From JACKHO01 sp041398745 (GTDB taxonomy: Bacteria > Planctomycetota > Planctomycetia > Planctomycetales > Planctomycetaceae): a stretch of 64,000 nt of DNA. Positions 1 through 8,541 of this stretch are shown one piece after another (the stretch's first letter is position 1; every line of letters begins with the position of its first letter). The translations under genes were made by a program, and so were the position numbers. The stretch covers positions 62,001-126,000 of the forward strand of contig JAWKUB010000009.1 in the NCBI GenBank assembly GCA_041398745.1. Reading direction: 5' to 3'. The notes under the pieces are model-generated. The model was given only the letters and a program-made list of their open reading frames with translations. It was not told the DNA's origin and did not search any database.

Positions 1-120
1 CGAATCTTTCTCTTCGCAATGTGTCGGGGGAACGCTACACTCCGCGCGCATGCCCGAGAGCATGAATTCTGGACCCGCTTCCCAGATGCAACTCGGCGCT
101 GCGTTCCCCTGAGTGCACCA

Positions 121-876
121 ATGCACGAACAGCTTCGACTCGAAATCCAACCCCAACCTGACGACACTACCTGCGGCCCGACGTGCCTTCACGCCGTTTA
201 TCGCTACTTCGGCGACGATATTTCCCTGGAAGAAGTCATCAGTGAAACGCCCCGGCTGGATCATGGGGGAACACTAGCTGGCCTGCTGGGCTCGCACGCC
301 CTGCAACGCGGGTATCAGGCCACCCTGTACACCTACGACATTGACGTGTTTGATCCCACCTGGTTCAAAGCCTATCACAAGACTCCCAGACAACATGGCG
401 GCGAAGCATGTGTGCCACTCATCGACAAACTCAAGGCCGAGCAAGACGCGAGAAAAAGCACGCGCATTGATTTGGCCTGCGAGGCTTACATTGACTTTCT
501 CGAACTAGGCGGCCGCATCCTCATGCGAGACTTGAGTTCCCAGCTCATTCGGGACTTCCTGCGCCGGGAAATCCCCATTCTGACGGGACTCAGTTCGACC
601 TACCTGTACCGGCACCCACGCGAAATTAACCCAGAGAACGTGGATGACGACATTCGTGGCGTGCCCCAAGGCCACTTCGTAGTGCTCTGCGGCTATGACA
701 CGCAACATCGCATGGTTCAGATTGCCGATCCTTACGAACGCAACCCGCTGGGCGAAGCACACTACTACACAGTTGGACTCAGCCGACTCGTCTGTGCCAT
801 TCTACTGGGTGCACTCACACTGGATGCCAACCTGCTACTTATTGAACCGCAATCGAATCAGGAGACGCCGCCATAA
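121..876 (+). CDS. C39-like papain-fold peptidase
   Basis: Predicted 251-residue cysteine peptidase of the C39-like group. The start at 121 is chosen because the longer frame back to 19 adds a low-quality N-terminus and residues 1-30 already give a typical domain entry. The catalytic Cys is probably C18 in DDTTCGPTCLHAV; H185 (QGHFVVLCGYD) and D203 (IADPY) complete the expected Cys-His-Asp set. No signal peptide or membrane segment is visible, unlike bacteriocin-exporter C39 domains, so it should act in the cytoplasm. It is the first gene of a same-strand run with a RimK-type ligase, a GCS2-type ligase and an N-formylglutamate amidohydrolase. By inference it processes or recycles the peptide made by those ligases. 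The family call is good; the substrate is unknown. Confidence 0.8.
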   Translation: MHEQLRLEIQPQPDDTTCGPTCLHAVYRYFGDDISLEEVISETPRLDHGGTLAGLLGSHALQRGYQATLYTYDIDVFDPTWFKAYHKTPRQHGGEACVPLIDKLKAEQDARKSTRIDLACEAYIDFLELGGRILMRDLSSQLIRDFLRREIPILTGLSSTYLYRHPREINPENVDDDIRGVPQGHFVVLCGYDTQHRMVQIADPYERNPLGEAHYYTVGLSRLVCAILLGALTLDANLLLIEPQSNQETPP

Positions 877-963
877 GACCGGCCACTTTGTCGGCTACTT
901 TTCCAGGCCGCCAACTGACTCCTCGTACTCCACCTGTCTCTATGAACACACCGAGGCAATACC

Positions 964-2430
964 ATGGCGATTCTCATCGTCACCAACAATCCAGAAGACT
1001 GGACGACACCAATTACGGACGTGGAAGTCGTCGACGCGAAGTCGTACCTGACTAATAGCGCCTACAGCGAAATGCGAGGCGCGAAAGTCTTTAACCTCTG
1101 CCGTTCCTATAAGTACCAGACGACCGGTTACTATGTTTCGTTGCTGGCCGAGGCACGTGGGCATAAACCCATGCCCAACGTCAATACACTGCAGGACATC
1201 AAGACCCGGGCCGTCATTCGGCTGGCAACCGATGAACTGGAAGACCTCATTCAAAAGAGCCTCGGTCACATCCAGGGCGACACGTTTACGCTGAGTGTCT
1301 ATTTCGGTCGCAATCTCGCACGTAAGTACGACCGTCTCGCCCTGCACCTGTTCAACCAGTTTCCAGCCCCGCTGTTTCGGGCACACTTCATTAAGACTGA
1401 CGACAACTGGGAACTGAGTCGCATTGCCGCCATTGGTGCGAAAGACGTTCCCGAGGCGCACTTCGCCGCCATGGTACAGTTTGCGTCCGATCACTTCTCT
1501 GGTCGTACCGGAACCGTTCGTCGCAAAACTCCGACTCGTTTTGATTTGGCAATCCTGCATTCACCAGGAGCGACCGATTCGCCCTCCAACGAGAAGGCCT
1601 TGCAGAAGTTCGTCAAAGTCGCCCGCTCACTCGACATCGCGGCGGAACTTATTACCCGCGACGATTACGGAAGACTTGCGGAATTCGACGCTCTGTTCAT
1701 ACGGGACACCACATTCGTTAACCAATACACGTATCGCTTCTCACGCCGCGCGGCTGGCGAAGGGCTGGTCGTCATGGACGACCCCCTCTCCATTGCCCGC
1801 TGTACCAACAAGGTGTATCTGGCCGAATTGCTGACCCGTCACAAAATTCCCATCCCACGGACCATTGTCGCTCACGAAGAGAATGCGGCGAGCATTGGTG
1901 AATCGCTTGGGTTCCCGTGCGTTATCAAAATCCCTGACAGTGCGTTCTCGCGAGGTGTCGTGAAAGTCTCGAATCAGGAACAACTCGACCAGACGCTCAA
2001 AGAGTTCTTTCAGCAATCTGAGCTCATCGTCGCACAGGAATTCCTGCCGACCGACTACGACTGGCGGATTGGAATAATCGACCGCCAACCGCTCTATGCC
2101 TGCAAGTACTACATGGCACAGGGACACTGGCAAATTGTTCGACGCGATACCGGTGGCAAAGACAGCTACGGCAAACTGGAAACCATTCCGGTCGAACTCG
2201 CGCCACGTAAGGCCGTCCAGGCCGCACTCAAGGCGGCGAATCTTGTGGGTGATGGTTTGTACGGTGTCGACGTGAAAGAATCGGGGGGGAATTACTACGT
2301 CATTGAAGTGAACGACAATCCCAACCTCGACGCCGGCTGCGAAGATGCCATTCTCAAGGACGAACTCTACCGTCGTATTTTGAATGTGTTTCTCGCAAGG
2401 ATGGAACAACGCAAGTCTCGCAACTTGTAA
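964..2430 (+). CDS. RimK-like ATP-grasp ligase with N-terminal RLAN domain
   Basis: 488-residue predicted ATP-dependent carboxylate-amine ligase. Residues 1-160 match the RLAN region that precedes RimK-like ATP-grasp modules, roughly 190-260 is a linker/pre-ATP-grasp part, and 280-480 is the ATP-grasp core: VIKIPDSAFSRG (320-331) supplies the ATP-binding lysine and glycine loop, GLYGVDVKE (431-439) and IEVNDNPNLD (447-456) supply Mg-binding acidic and Asn residues. Known RimK relatives add glutamate or other amino acids to peptides, proteins or cofactors. It starts 87 bp after the peptidase gene and ends 18 bp before the GCS2 gene. Together the genes suggest synthesis of an amide-bonded small peptide. 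The exact substrate cannot be read from sequence. Confidence 0.87.
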   Translation: MAILIVTNNPEDWTTPITDVEVVDAKSYLTNSAYSEMRGAKVFNLCRSYKYQTTGYYVSLLAEARGHKPMPNVNTLQDIKTRAVIRLATDELEDLIQKSLGHIQGDTFTLSVYFGRNLARKYDRLALHLFNQFPAPLFRAHFIKTDDNWELSRIAAIGAKDVPEAHFAAMVQFASDHFSGRTGTVRRKTPTRFDLAILHSPGATDSPSNEKALQKFVKVARSLDIAAELITRDDYGRLAEFDALFIRDTTFVNQYTYRFSRRAAGEGLVVMDDPLSIARCTNKVYLAELLTRHKIPIPRTIVAHEENAASIGESLGFPCVIKIPDSAFSRGVVKVSNQEQLDQTLKEFFQQSELIVAQEFLPTDYDWRIGIIDRQPLYACKYYMAQGHWQIVRRDTGGKDSYGKLETIPVELAPRKAVQAALKAANLVGDGLYGVDVKESGGNYYVIEVNDNPNLDAGCEDAILKDELYRRILNVFLARMEQRKSRNL

Positions 2431-2448
2431 CGGCAGGCAGAACAACAC

Positions 2449-3672
2449 ATGGACAAACGCTGGTCACTCTTTCAAGGCTTTGGCGTCGAAATCGAATACA
2501 TGATTGTCGACGCAAAGACACTCTCCGTCCGCCCCATTGCCGATGACCTCCTCCGCAGCCTGGCAGGCGACGTCGTCTCTGAAGTGGAAATGGGGCCCAT
2601 TTGCTGGTCGAACGAACTCGCACTGCACGTCATTGAACTGAAGAGCAATGGCCCCGCTGTCGATTTAACGAAGCTGGTCGACGACTTTGCCACTCAAGTG
2701 CGTAGTGCTAACGACGCACTCCGGCAACTCGGTTCAAAGCTCATGCCGGGCGGGATGCATCCCTGGATGAATCCCGACACGGAAATGAAAATCTGGCCGC
2801 ATGAGTACAACATCGTCTACCAGACGTACGACCGCATTTTCAATTGCCACGGTCACGGCTGGGCGAATTTGCAGAGCACACACCTGAATCTGCCGTTCGC
2901 GAATGACGAAGAATTCGCTCGACTGCATGCGGCCATCAGGCTGCTGATGCCTATCCTGCCCGCGTTTGCCGCCAGCTCGCCAATCGCTGATCGACAAGTC
3001 AAAGGACCGCTCGACTACCGAATGCAGGTCTACAACAGCAACTCGGCACGTATTCCATCTGTGACCGGCAAAGTCATTCCGGAACAGGTCTACTCGGAAT
3101 CCGACTACGACCGGGAGATAATGCAGCCGCTGTTTCGCGACATCGCCCCGCATGATCCCGAAGGCGTGCTGCAACATCCGTTCATGAATGCCCGGGGAGC
3201 CATTGGACGATTCGACCGTGGTGCCATTGAAATTCGGATTGTTGACGCCCAGGAATGCCCGCAAGCAGACATGGCAATTGTCGCCTTCGAAGTCGAAGTT
3301 CTAAAAGAACTGGTCGCCGAAAAGTGGTGCGACTTTCAGACTCAATCAGATTTCTCGACGGACACACTCGCAGCTCTGCTCCAGAGCACGATTATCGCCG
3401 CCGAGCAAACTGTGTTGAACAATGAAAACTACCTCCGGGCCTTTGGCATTACGGAATCGAAGATTTCGGCCAGCGAACTCTGCGCGCACTTGATTACCTC
3501 AACCGGACTCGACGGGTCTCCCTGGTCGCAGCAACTGCAACACATTCAGCAACAGGGACCGCTGGCACGTCGAATTCTCTCCAGCGTGGGCAGCGATTTC
3601 GAGTCGCGTCTCGAAGGAACGTACCGCGACTTGTGCGATTGCCTGCAGAACAACGAACAGTTCCATGCGTGA
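2449..3672 (+). CDS. Glutamate-cysteine ligase family 2 (GCS2-type) protein
   Basis: 407-residue protein of the GCS2 (YbdK-like) amidoligase family, related in fold to glutamine synthetase. Visible family features are the opening GFGVEIEYMIVD (residues 10-21, Glu metal ligands), NELALHVIELKS, the MPGGMHPWMNP segment, HGWANLQSTHLNLPF and the late strand GAIEIRIVDAQECPQADMA. Members make gamma-glutamyl-type amide bonds with ATP, but many are not true glutathione enzymes. Its last codons overlap the next gene by 8 bp, so the two are probably translationally coupled. Together with the RimK-like ligase just upstream there are two different ATP-dependent ligases in one operon, which suggests two successive condensations. 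Confidence 0.87.
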   Translation: MDKRWSLFQGFGVEIEYMIVDAKTLSVRPIADDLLRSLAGDVVSEVEMGPICWSNELALHVIELKSNGPAVDLTKLVDDFATQVRSANDALRQLGSKLMPGGMHPWMNPDTEMKIWPHEYNIVYQTYDRIFNCHGHGWANLQSTHLNLPFANDEEFARLHAAIRLLMPILPAFAASSPIADRQVKGPLDYRMQVYNSNSARIPSVTGKVIPEQVYSESDYDREIMQPLFRDIAPHDPEGVLQHPFMNARGAIGRFDRGAIEIRIVDAQECPQADMAIVAFEVEVLKELVAEKWCDFQTQSDFSTDTLAALLQSTIIAAEQTVLNNENYLRAFGITESKISASELCAHLITSTGLDGSPWSQQLQHIQQQGPLARRILSSVGSDFESRLEGTYRDLCDCLQNNEQFHA

Positions 3673-4393
3673 GAAGCCCCGTCCGCTGACCCTCGTTTTC
3701 TCGTGTGAACATGGCGGTAATGAGGTGCCGAAAGCATATCGGCATTTGTTCGTCGGCGCGGATGCAGTACTCGCCTCGCACCGCGGTTGGGACCCAGGCA
3801 CCCTCCCCCTCGCGAAGTTTCTCGCCCAGAAATTCAATGCACCGCTCGTCTCGTCAACCGTCACCCGACTCCTTGTTGAACTGAACCGGTCACGACATCA
3901 TCGTAGCCTGTTCTCCGACTGGTCGAAGCCGTTGCCCCCAGCGGAGAAGGAACAGGTGCTGGGGAAGTACTACTACCCGTACCGAACTCAGCTCACCGAA
4001 CTCATCGCGCAGCGCATCGCTGCCAAGCAGCGCGTCCTCCATATTTCCGTCCACTCGTTCACTCCGGAACTCAACGGACAAAAACGCAATTTCGAAATTG
4101 GCCTGCTGTACGATCCCACCCGAAAGCCCGAACAAGAATTCTGCCTGAAGTGGCAACAGCAACTGGAAAGTCTCGCCCCCGACTGGCGTATTCGCCGCAA
4201 CGCCCCCTACCGCGGCGCCGCAGATGGTCTCACCACCGCCCTCCGCAAACAGTTCCACGAGACGGACTACCTCGGCATCGAACTGGAAGTGAACCAGTTG
4301 ATTGCGGATGGTTCCACCGAAATCCAGAAAATGCTGCGTCGCGTTATCACCACGTCACTGCAGGAACTGACAGGCAAACCAACGGCATCATGA
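3665..4393 (+). CDS. N-formylglutamate amidohydrolase family protein
   Basis: 242-residue member of the N-formylglutamate amidohydrolase (HutG-like) family, a zinc hydrolase fold. Motifs seen are SCEHGGNEVP (13-22), SHRGWDPG (38-45), LLVELNRS and HISVHSFTP, which carry the usual Glu/His metal ligands. The ATG overlaps the stop of the GCS2 gene. No histidine-degradation genes lie nearby, so a role in Hut is unlikely. In the context of two amidoligases and a C39-like peptidase, an amide-hydrolysing maturation or recycling step is a better guess. It ends 6 bp inside the convergent membrane-protein gene. Confidence 0.87.
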   Translation: MREKPRPLTLVFSCEHGGNEVPKAYRHLFVGADAVLASHRGWDPGTLPLAKFLAQKFNAPLVSSTVTRLLVELNRSRHHRSLFSDWSKPLPPAEKEQVLGKYYYPYRTQLTELIAQRIAAKQRVLHISVHSFTPELNGQKRNFEIGLLYDPTRKPEQEFCLKWQQQLESLAPDWRIRRNAPYRGAADGLTTALRKQFHETDYLGIELEVNQLIADGSTEIQKMLRRVITTSLQELTGKPTAS

Positions 4394-4801
4394 AAGCTCG
4401 TTCATCATGTCGCGAACCGGCAACGCCAGAATTGCCCAGTAAATCAGATAGCCGGCAACGATGCCTCCCAAGGCGATGAGATTAACGATCAATGAGCCCC
4501 ACTTGTCGGACCATATGATTTCTTTAACGATTAATAGGATGGAAGCAAGAGAGGCGCAGATCACAAAGATTGGGGCAGGCACCAAGAGCGCCCACTCTGT
4601 CAATTTCGGCAACTCGATTCCGAATTCCCTGGCCTGGTCCAGCGTCGCAGTTTGATAAACAGCTGTGCAAACGGACAGCGGCCAAAGTATCGCCAACGTC
4701 ACCAGCAGCGACAGCCAACTACCAATCTGAATTGTTCGCGAACTGCCCGAAGGTCGAGTCTCGATTCCGTCGTCGCTCACGGCATGTCGCCTCAATTTCA
4801 C
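4388..4801 (-). CDS. Small membrane protein, unknown function
   Basis: 137-residue hydrophobic protein with a GTG start. After a polar, basic N-terminus (about 25 residues) there are three clear membrane segments: about 27-46 (SWLSLLVTLAILWPLSVCTA), 70-90 and 103-126. No family motif was recognised. It converges on the N-formylglutamate amidohydrolase gene and overlaps it by 6 bp at the 3' ends, which supports both stops. It is separated from nhaA downstream on the map, so no operon is evident. Confidence 0.65.
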   Translation of the reverse strand: MKLRRHAVSDDGIETRPSGSSRTIQIGSWLSLLVTLAILWPLSVCTAVYQTATLDQAREFGIELPKLTEWALLVPAPIFVICASLASILLIVKEIIWSDKWGSLIVNLIALGGIVAGYLIYWAILALPVRDMMNELS

Positions 4802-4960
4802 ATCGTTGTGTTTCCCCTGACTTTGTCAGACTACTATTCTTAGCCCGTCGAGAACAATGCAACACCTGTCCGGGAGTGGACACTGGCCCCCACCGAAAGA
4901 GCGATGTGCAGGATGGGAGCCAGTTCCGTGCCGCAAGTGGAAGTGGTTCGATCGAGTGCC

Positions 4961-6391
4961 CTACCCCTCCACATCGACCAGAGTTCGAAATCGATCAAAC
5001 TCCGTGTGTTGGGGTTCCGCACTGCAGGTCGCAGGTTCGACCTCTGAGTCGATGAGTTGTCCAATATCGTCGAGCGAAATCATTCCCGGTTTTGGGTGAG
5101 ACGGGGCAGGTGCTGGTTTCATGAGAGCAGCCCGCAATGCCCAGGCCAGTCCAGCCGCACAAATTGAGAGCAATGATCCCATTTTCGCGGCTCCCTGAAG
5201 TTCCCCGGCGAAGGCCTGGGTCGAAACAAAGAGTGCCACCGTCAGTCCGAGCGCCGCTACAACGCTGGCCACCATCAGGTCTTTGACGTTCATCCCGGCG
5301 GGCAGCGGGAAGCCAAGTTTGCGGGCGAGCAGACTGCAGCTTGTAATGCCGACTGATTTTCCTACGACCATCGAGGCCAGCACAATCCAGGTCAAACCCG
5401 TGACAGCCGAAAACATGACCCCCGCATTGGCGACCGCAAACAGGAAGAGTCCCCAGTCGACCACACCTTTGACCGAATGCTCGAAGGATTCCAGCGGCGT
5501 GTGTCCAACGTAGTGAACGTCGCCCGACTCGTCTTCGTCAACTTCTTCCACGAACAGACCGGCGTCATGCTTGGGACCGGGGAGAAACGGGACGACAAAC
5601 ACCAGAGCCAGTGCGGGATGCAGTCCGGCACAGAAAAGTCCCCACCAACAGAAGGCACCACCGACGACAATGTAAGGAATCCAACTCCGCACTCCCCAAA
5701 TTCGAAATCCATACGCGGCGAGCATTCCGGGAACAAGCCACAGCACCTGTGCCCATTCGGTAGGATGGTTGGGGTCGGGGTAACCAACAGCAATAATTCC
5801 CAAGCCAATGGCGTCATCAGCCACGGCCAACAGCAGCAGGAAACTGACAGCGGGATGCGTCTTCCCAAACAGCATCCGGGCAACCAGCCACGCGAGGGCA
5901 ATGTCCGTCGCCGTGGGAATCCCCCATCCGCGCGACCACTCGGAACTACCCATTAACGTATTGAGCGTCAGATAGACGGCAATTGGACCGAGCACCCCGC
6001 CCGTCGTTGCAAACAACGGATTGACCGCTTTCGACAGCGGAGTCAATTTGCCACCGGGCAGGCACGCTTCGGTAATTTCCTTGGCGGCGATTCCAAAGAA
6101 CAGCACCATCAGCAAGTCATTCGCCAGGAAATGCAGCGTAAGGTAGTGAGAGAAACCCGTCGCTTCATGTGCCGACGCCGAATCGGTGTGGCTTTCTTCC
6201 GGCGATTCGGCATGGCCTGCCTCAAACGTGGCCGACTCTGCGTACTCGGCTGACGACAGCATTTCTGTAAGCGGCGTATGGACCAGGTAGTGATATCCCT
6301 CGGGATCAAAGTTCGCGTAGGCAATGGCAGCTACGACTCCGGCAATGAGCGGGATAGAGAATTCCTGAAGTTGTTCGACAAAGCGCCTCAT
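4961..6391 (-). CDS. nhaA: Na+/H+ antiporter NhaA
   Basis: 476-residue NhaA-type sodium/proton antiporter of the inner membrane. The essential aspartates are present: D163 in PTATDIALAW and the pair D192-D193 in LLAVADDAIGLG, corresponding to D133, D163 and D164 of the E. coli protein. It is longer than the roughly 390 residues of E. coli NhaA. Extra sequence lies between the first membrane helix and the core (about residues 45-80, rich in Glu, Ser, Ala and His), in a cytoplasm-to-periplasm loop around 300, and in a C-terminal tail. The ATG at 6391 follows a weak purine-rich stretch. It is a stand-alone gene. Confidence 0.93.
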   Translation of the reverse strand: MRRFVEQLQEFSIPLIAGVVAAIAYANFDPEGYHYLVHTPLTEMLSSAEYAESATFEAGHAESPEESHTDSASAHEATGFSHYLTLHFLANDLLMVLFFGIAAKEITEACLPGGKLTPLSKAVNPLFATTGGVLGPIAVYLTLNTLMGSSEWSRGWGIPTATDIALAWLVARMLFGKTHPAVSFLLLLAVADDAIGLGIIAVGYPDPNHPTEWAQVLWLVPGMLAAYGFRIWGVRSWIPYIVVGGAFCWWGLFCAGLHPALALVFVVPFLPGPKHDAGLFVEEVDEDESGDVHYVGHTPLESFEHSVKGVVDWGLFLFAVANAGVMFSAVTGLTWIVLASMVVGKSVGITSCSLLARKLGFPLPAGMNVKDLMVASVVAALGLTVALFVSTQAFAGELQGAAKMGSLLSICAAGLAWALRAALMKPAPAPSHPKPGMISLDDIGQLIDSEVEPATCSAEPQHTEFDRFRTLVDVEG

Positions 6392-6408
6392 GTCACTGGT
6401 CCTGTGGC

Positions 6409-6446
6409 TTGGCTAGGGGATTTGGCTAAGGGATTTGGCTAAGGGG
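6409..6446. repeat. Short tandem repeat in the nhaA leader
   Basis: About three copies of a 13-bp unit close to GGATTTGGCTAAG run head to tail some 20-55 bp upstream of the nhaA ATG, the first copy being partial. On the transcribed strand this lies in the leader or promoter. Copy number could vary by slippage. No function is assigned. Confidence 0.6.
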
Positions 6447-6834
6447 ATGACCGGTACTCGGCCCGAATTCATCAGGCGCCGCGTATGAGCTTGCGGAGCT
6501 TGGCAAAACCTAGAACGAACACTTCCAACTGCGATCAGGAAACAACCTGGAAGCCGAGCAATTGCCAGCCATTACGGGAGGATTTCAGGCTGAGTTGGTT
6601 TCTGCCTGACCGACCTAGTCAATTCTCGCCGTTTTCTCGAACATCGCTGGAAAACTCGGCAAGTTCACGGTTTACGCGCACGTCCCCCTGTTCCACGCAC
6701 GTAAACCTAGCCGGGTTTAACCGTCACCACACCAACAGCACCGTTGAACAACGCATCCCTGCGTGAAAGAGCGGGTTGTGGTAATCCCAGCCGCGCCGCG
6801 AAACAGTTTCAGGCCGAACCGCCGGCCCCAGCGG

Positions 6835-6861
6835 CAAAAAACGCCGCTTGGCCGTTTTTTG
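6835..6861. terminator. Perfect hairpin with T-rich arm, possible terminator
   Basis: CAAAAAACG (6835-6843) and CGTTTTTTG (6853-6861) are exact reverse complements around a 9-nt loop. The A/T-rich arms make it a weak bidirectional terminator candidate, but it stands far from any stop codon, so the role is uncertain. Confidence 0.3.
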
Positions 6862-7099
6862 GGGGAACGTTAAAATCGTCGCGGTCTTTGCAGCACGCGA
6901 ACTGCGTGTTGAAGTCCCGTCGAAAAACAAGGCATGGCTGAGTTCGTTTGCCAAACACACTACCTCCTGCCGAATTAGGAAAACAGCTGCTCGCACACGA
7001 CATTGAGTGTTGTTTTCAACCTTCCCCCAAAGACGGTCCCTCGACTTCGACCAAAGAAAATCACGGAAATGTGATAGCCCCAGGCGGGCAACCCCTCCT

Positions 7100-8302
7100 A
7101 TGTCAGCGACATTGACTCAACAATATGAAACTGAATTGCCACCGTTTCCCGTGCAGTCGATGCAGCCCGTCGATCCCTCTGGAAAGAAATGGCCGCGGAG
7201 TCGTGTCTGCCTCTGGCAGGGGCTTACGGTGTCGGGGCTGGCGAAGCTGCTGGCCCGTCGTCCCAGTCTGTCGCTAAGTAACCTCGACAGAATTCTCAGT
7301 ACGGTCCTCGTCACCGGGTCGAATTCTCTCTTGAACGGGTTGGAGTCTCTCATTTGGGGGCGACGTATCAACAATGCCCAAATTGAGCATGCTCCCGTGT
7401 TTCTGCTCGGACACTGGCGCAGCGGGACGACCATGCTGCACAATCTGGTCACGCTGAATCCTCGCACCACGTACATGAATCTGTACCAGTGCCTGTTTCC
7501 AGGACATTTTCTGCTGACCGAAAAGGTGATGGGGCCCCTGACGGAATTCCTGCTCCCCAAGACCCGTCCGATGGACCGCATCGAAGTGTCGTGGAACATG
7601 CCTCAGGAAGACGAAATGGCACTGGCTGTCTCGACATTGCTTTCGCCATACATCATGACAGCGTTTCACGGTCGACCTGAAGTTTACGAACGCTACTTCG
7701 ACCCTCAGGACATGCACCCCGAAGAACGCCAGCGCTGGGAAGCAGCCATGCTGACCCTGGTTCGAAAAATGGCACTCCTGCACGACGCGCCCGTCGTCAT
7801 GAAGTCACCAACGCACACGTTTCGTATTCCCGCTCTCTTGAAACTATTTCCGAACGCAAAATTCGTTCACATTGTCCGCAACCCGCTGGCGGTCTTTCCT
7901 TCGACAATTAATTTGCGGAAGGTCATGTTCACCGACAATACGCTCGGCGAATTGCAGCCAAATGTACAGTGGGAAGAAGCTTTTCGGACCTACGAAACCT
8001 GTTTCAGGAAATACGAAGCAGGGAAACACCTCATCCCGGAGGGCAACCTGTTCGAATTGAAATTCGAAGACCTGGAAACTCGCCCCGTTGAAATGCTGCG
8101 AAGAATGCACCATTCCCTGGGCTTGCCGGGATGGGAAGAAGCCGAACCGCGCGTTCGCGAAGCGGTCGCCGGATTCTCTGGCTACAGGAAAAACTCATAC
8201 AACATCGACGACAACCTGCGTGAAATCATTACGTCACGATTGCGGTGGGTCTTCGATCTCTATGACTACCCGCTGGCGGAAGTACAGGGCGTCGCGGCCT
8301 GA
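7100..8302 (+). CDS. Sulfotransferase family protein
   Basis: 400-residue PAPS-dependent sulfotransferase-like protein. The ATG at 7100 is preferred to the in-frame one at 7007 because the preceding 31 residues look untranslated. The 5'-phosphosulfate loop is FLLGHWRSGTTMLHN (residues 101-115) and the 3'-phosphate site is FPNAKFVHIVRNPLAVFPS (250-268), with the conserved Arg and Ser. It has no signal peptide. Such genes are numerous in planctomycetes and are thought to sulfate carbohydrates or small molecules, but nothing here fixes the acceptor. It converges with the esterase gene downstream. Confidence 0.87.
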   Translation: MSATLTQQYETELPPFPVQSMQPVDPSGKKWPRSRVCLWQGLTVSGLAKLLARRPSLSLSNLDRILSTVLVTGSNSLLNGLESLIWGRRINNAQIEHAPVFLLGHWRSGTTMLHNLVTLNPRTTYMNLYQCLFPGHFLLTEKVMGPLTEFLLPKTRPMDRIEVSWNMPQEDEMALAVSTLLSPYIMTAFHGRPEVYERYFDPQDMHPEERQRWEAAMLTLVRKMALLHDAPVVMKSPTHTFRIPALLKLFPNAKFVHIVRNPLAVFPSTINLRKVMFTDNTLGELQPNVQWEEAFRTYETCFRKYEAGKHLIPEGNLFELKFEDLETRPVEMLRRMHHSLGLPGWEEAEPRVREAVAGFSGYRKNSYNIDDNLREIITSRLRWVFDLYDYPLAEVQGVAA

Positions 8303-8367
8303 TCGGACAAACGCATTCCGGCTAGAGTCGTGCAGGCATAAAGGTCATTCCAATTCCGGGCGGCCCG

Positions 8368-8390
8368 CACACACCTGTGTGTGGCTTTTG
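8368..8390 (+). terminator. Hairpin between two convergent genes
   Basis: CACACAC at 8368-8374 pairs with GTGTGTG at 8377-8383, followed by GGCTTTTG. It sits 65 bp after the sulfotransferase stop, between two convergent genes, and could terminate either transcript. It may also be a degenerate copy of the CACAGACA/TGTCTGTG palindrome family found elsewhere in the window. Confidence 0.35.
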
Positions 8391-8541
8391 CAGCACAAGA
8401 ATCAACGCCAACACGCTCTTGAAATGGCTTCTGCTGGTTATTTCAGTCCTGCATCTTCAAATTCAAAGAAGACCTTGTACTCGAGCAGCTGTATTCAAGC
8501 GATCGCTTTCGCCTCGCAACGAATTGGTTCCGTATCACTCT

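Larger units (their letters stand above)
6392..7099. other. Intergenic region between nhaA and the sulfotransferase gene
   Basis: About 700 bp with no convincing gene. Short frames here have no family features or ribosome sites. It contains a small tandem repeat next to nhaA and a hairpin at 6835-6861, both listed separately. It should hold the divergent promoters of nhaA and the sulfotransferase, but no clear -35/-10 pair stood out. Confidence 0.5.

Noticed and set aside
3665..4393. HutG of a histidine-degradation operon
   Set aside because: No hut genes are adjacent; the context is an amidoligase operon.
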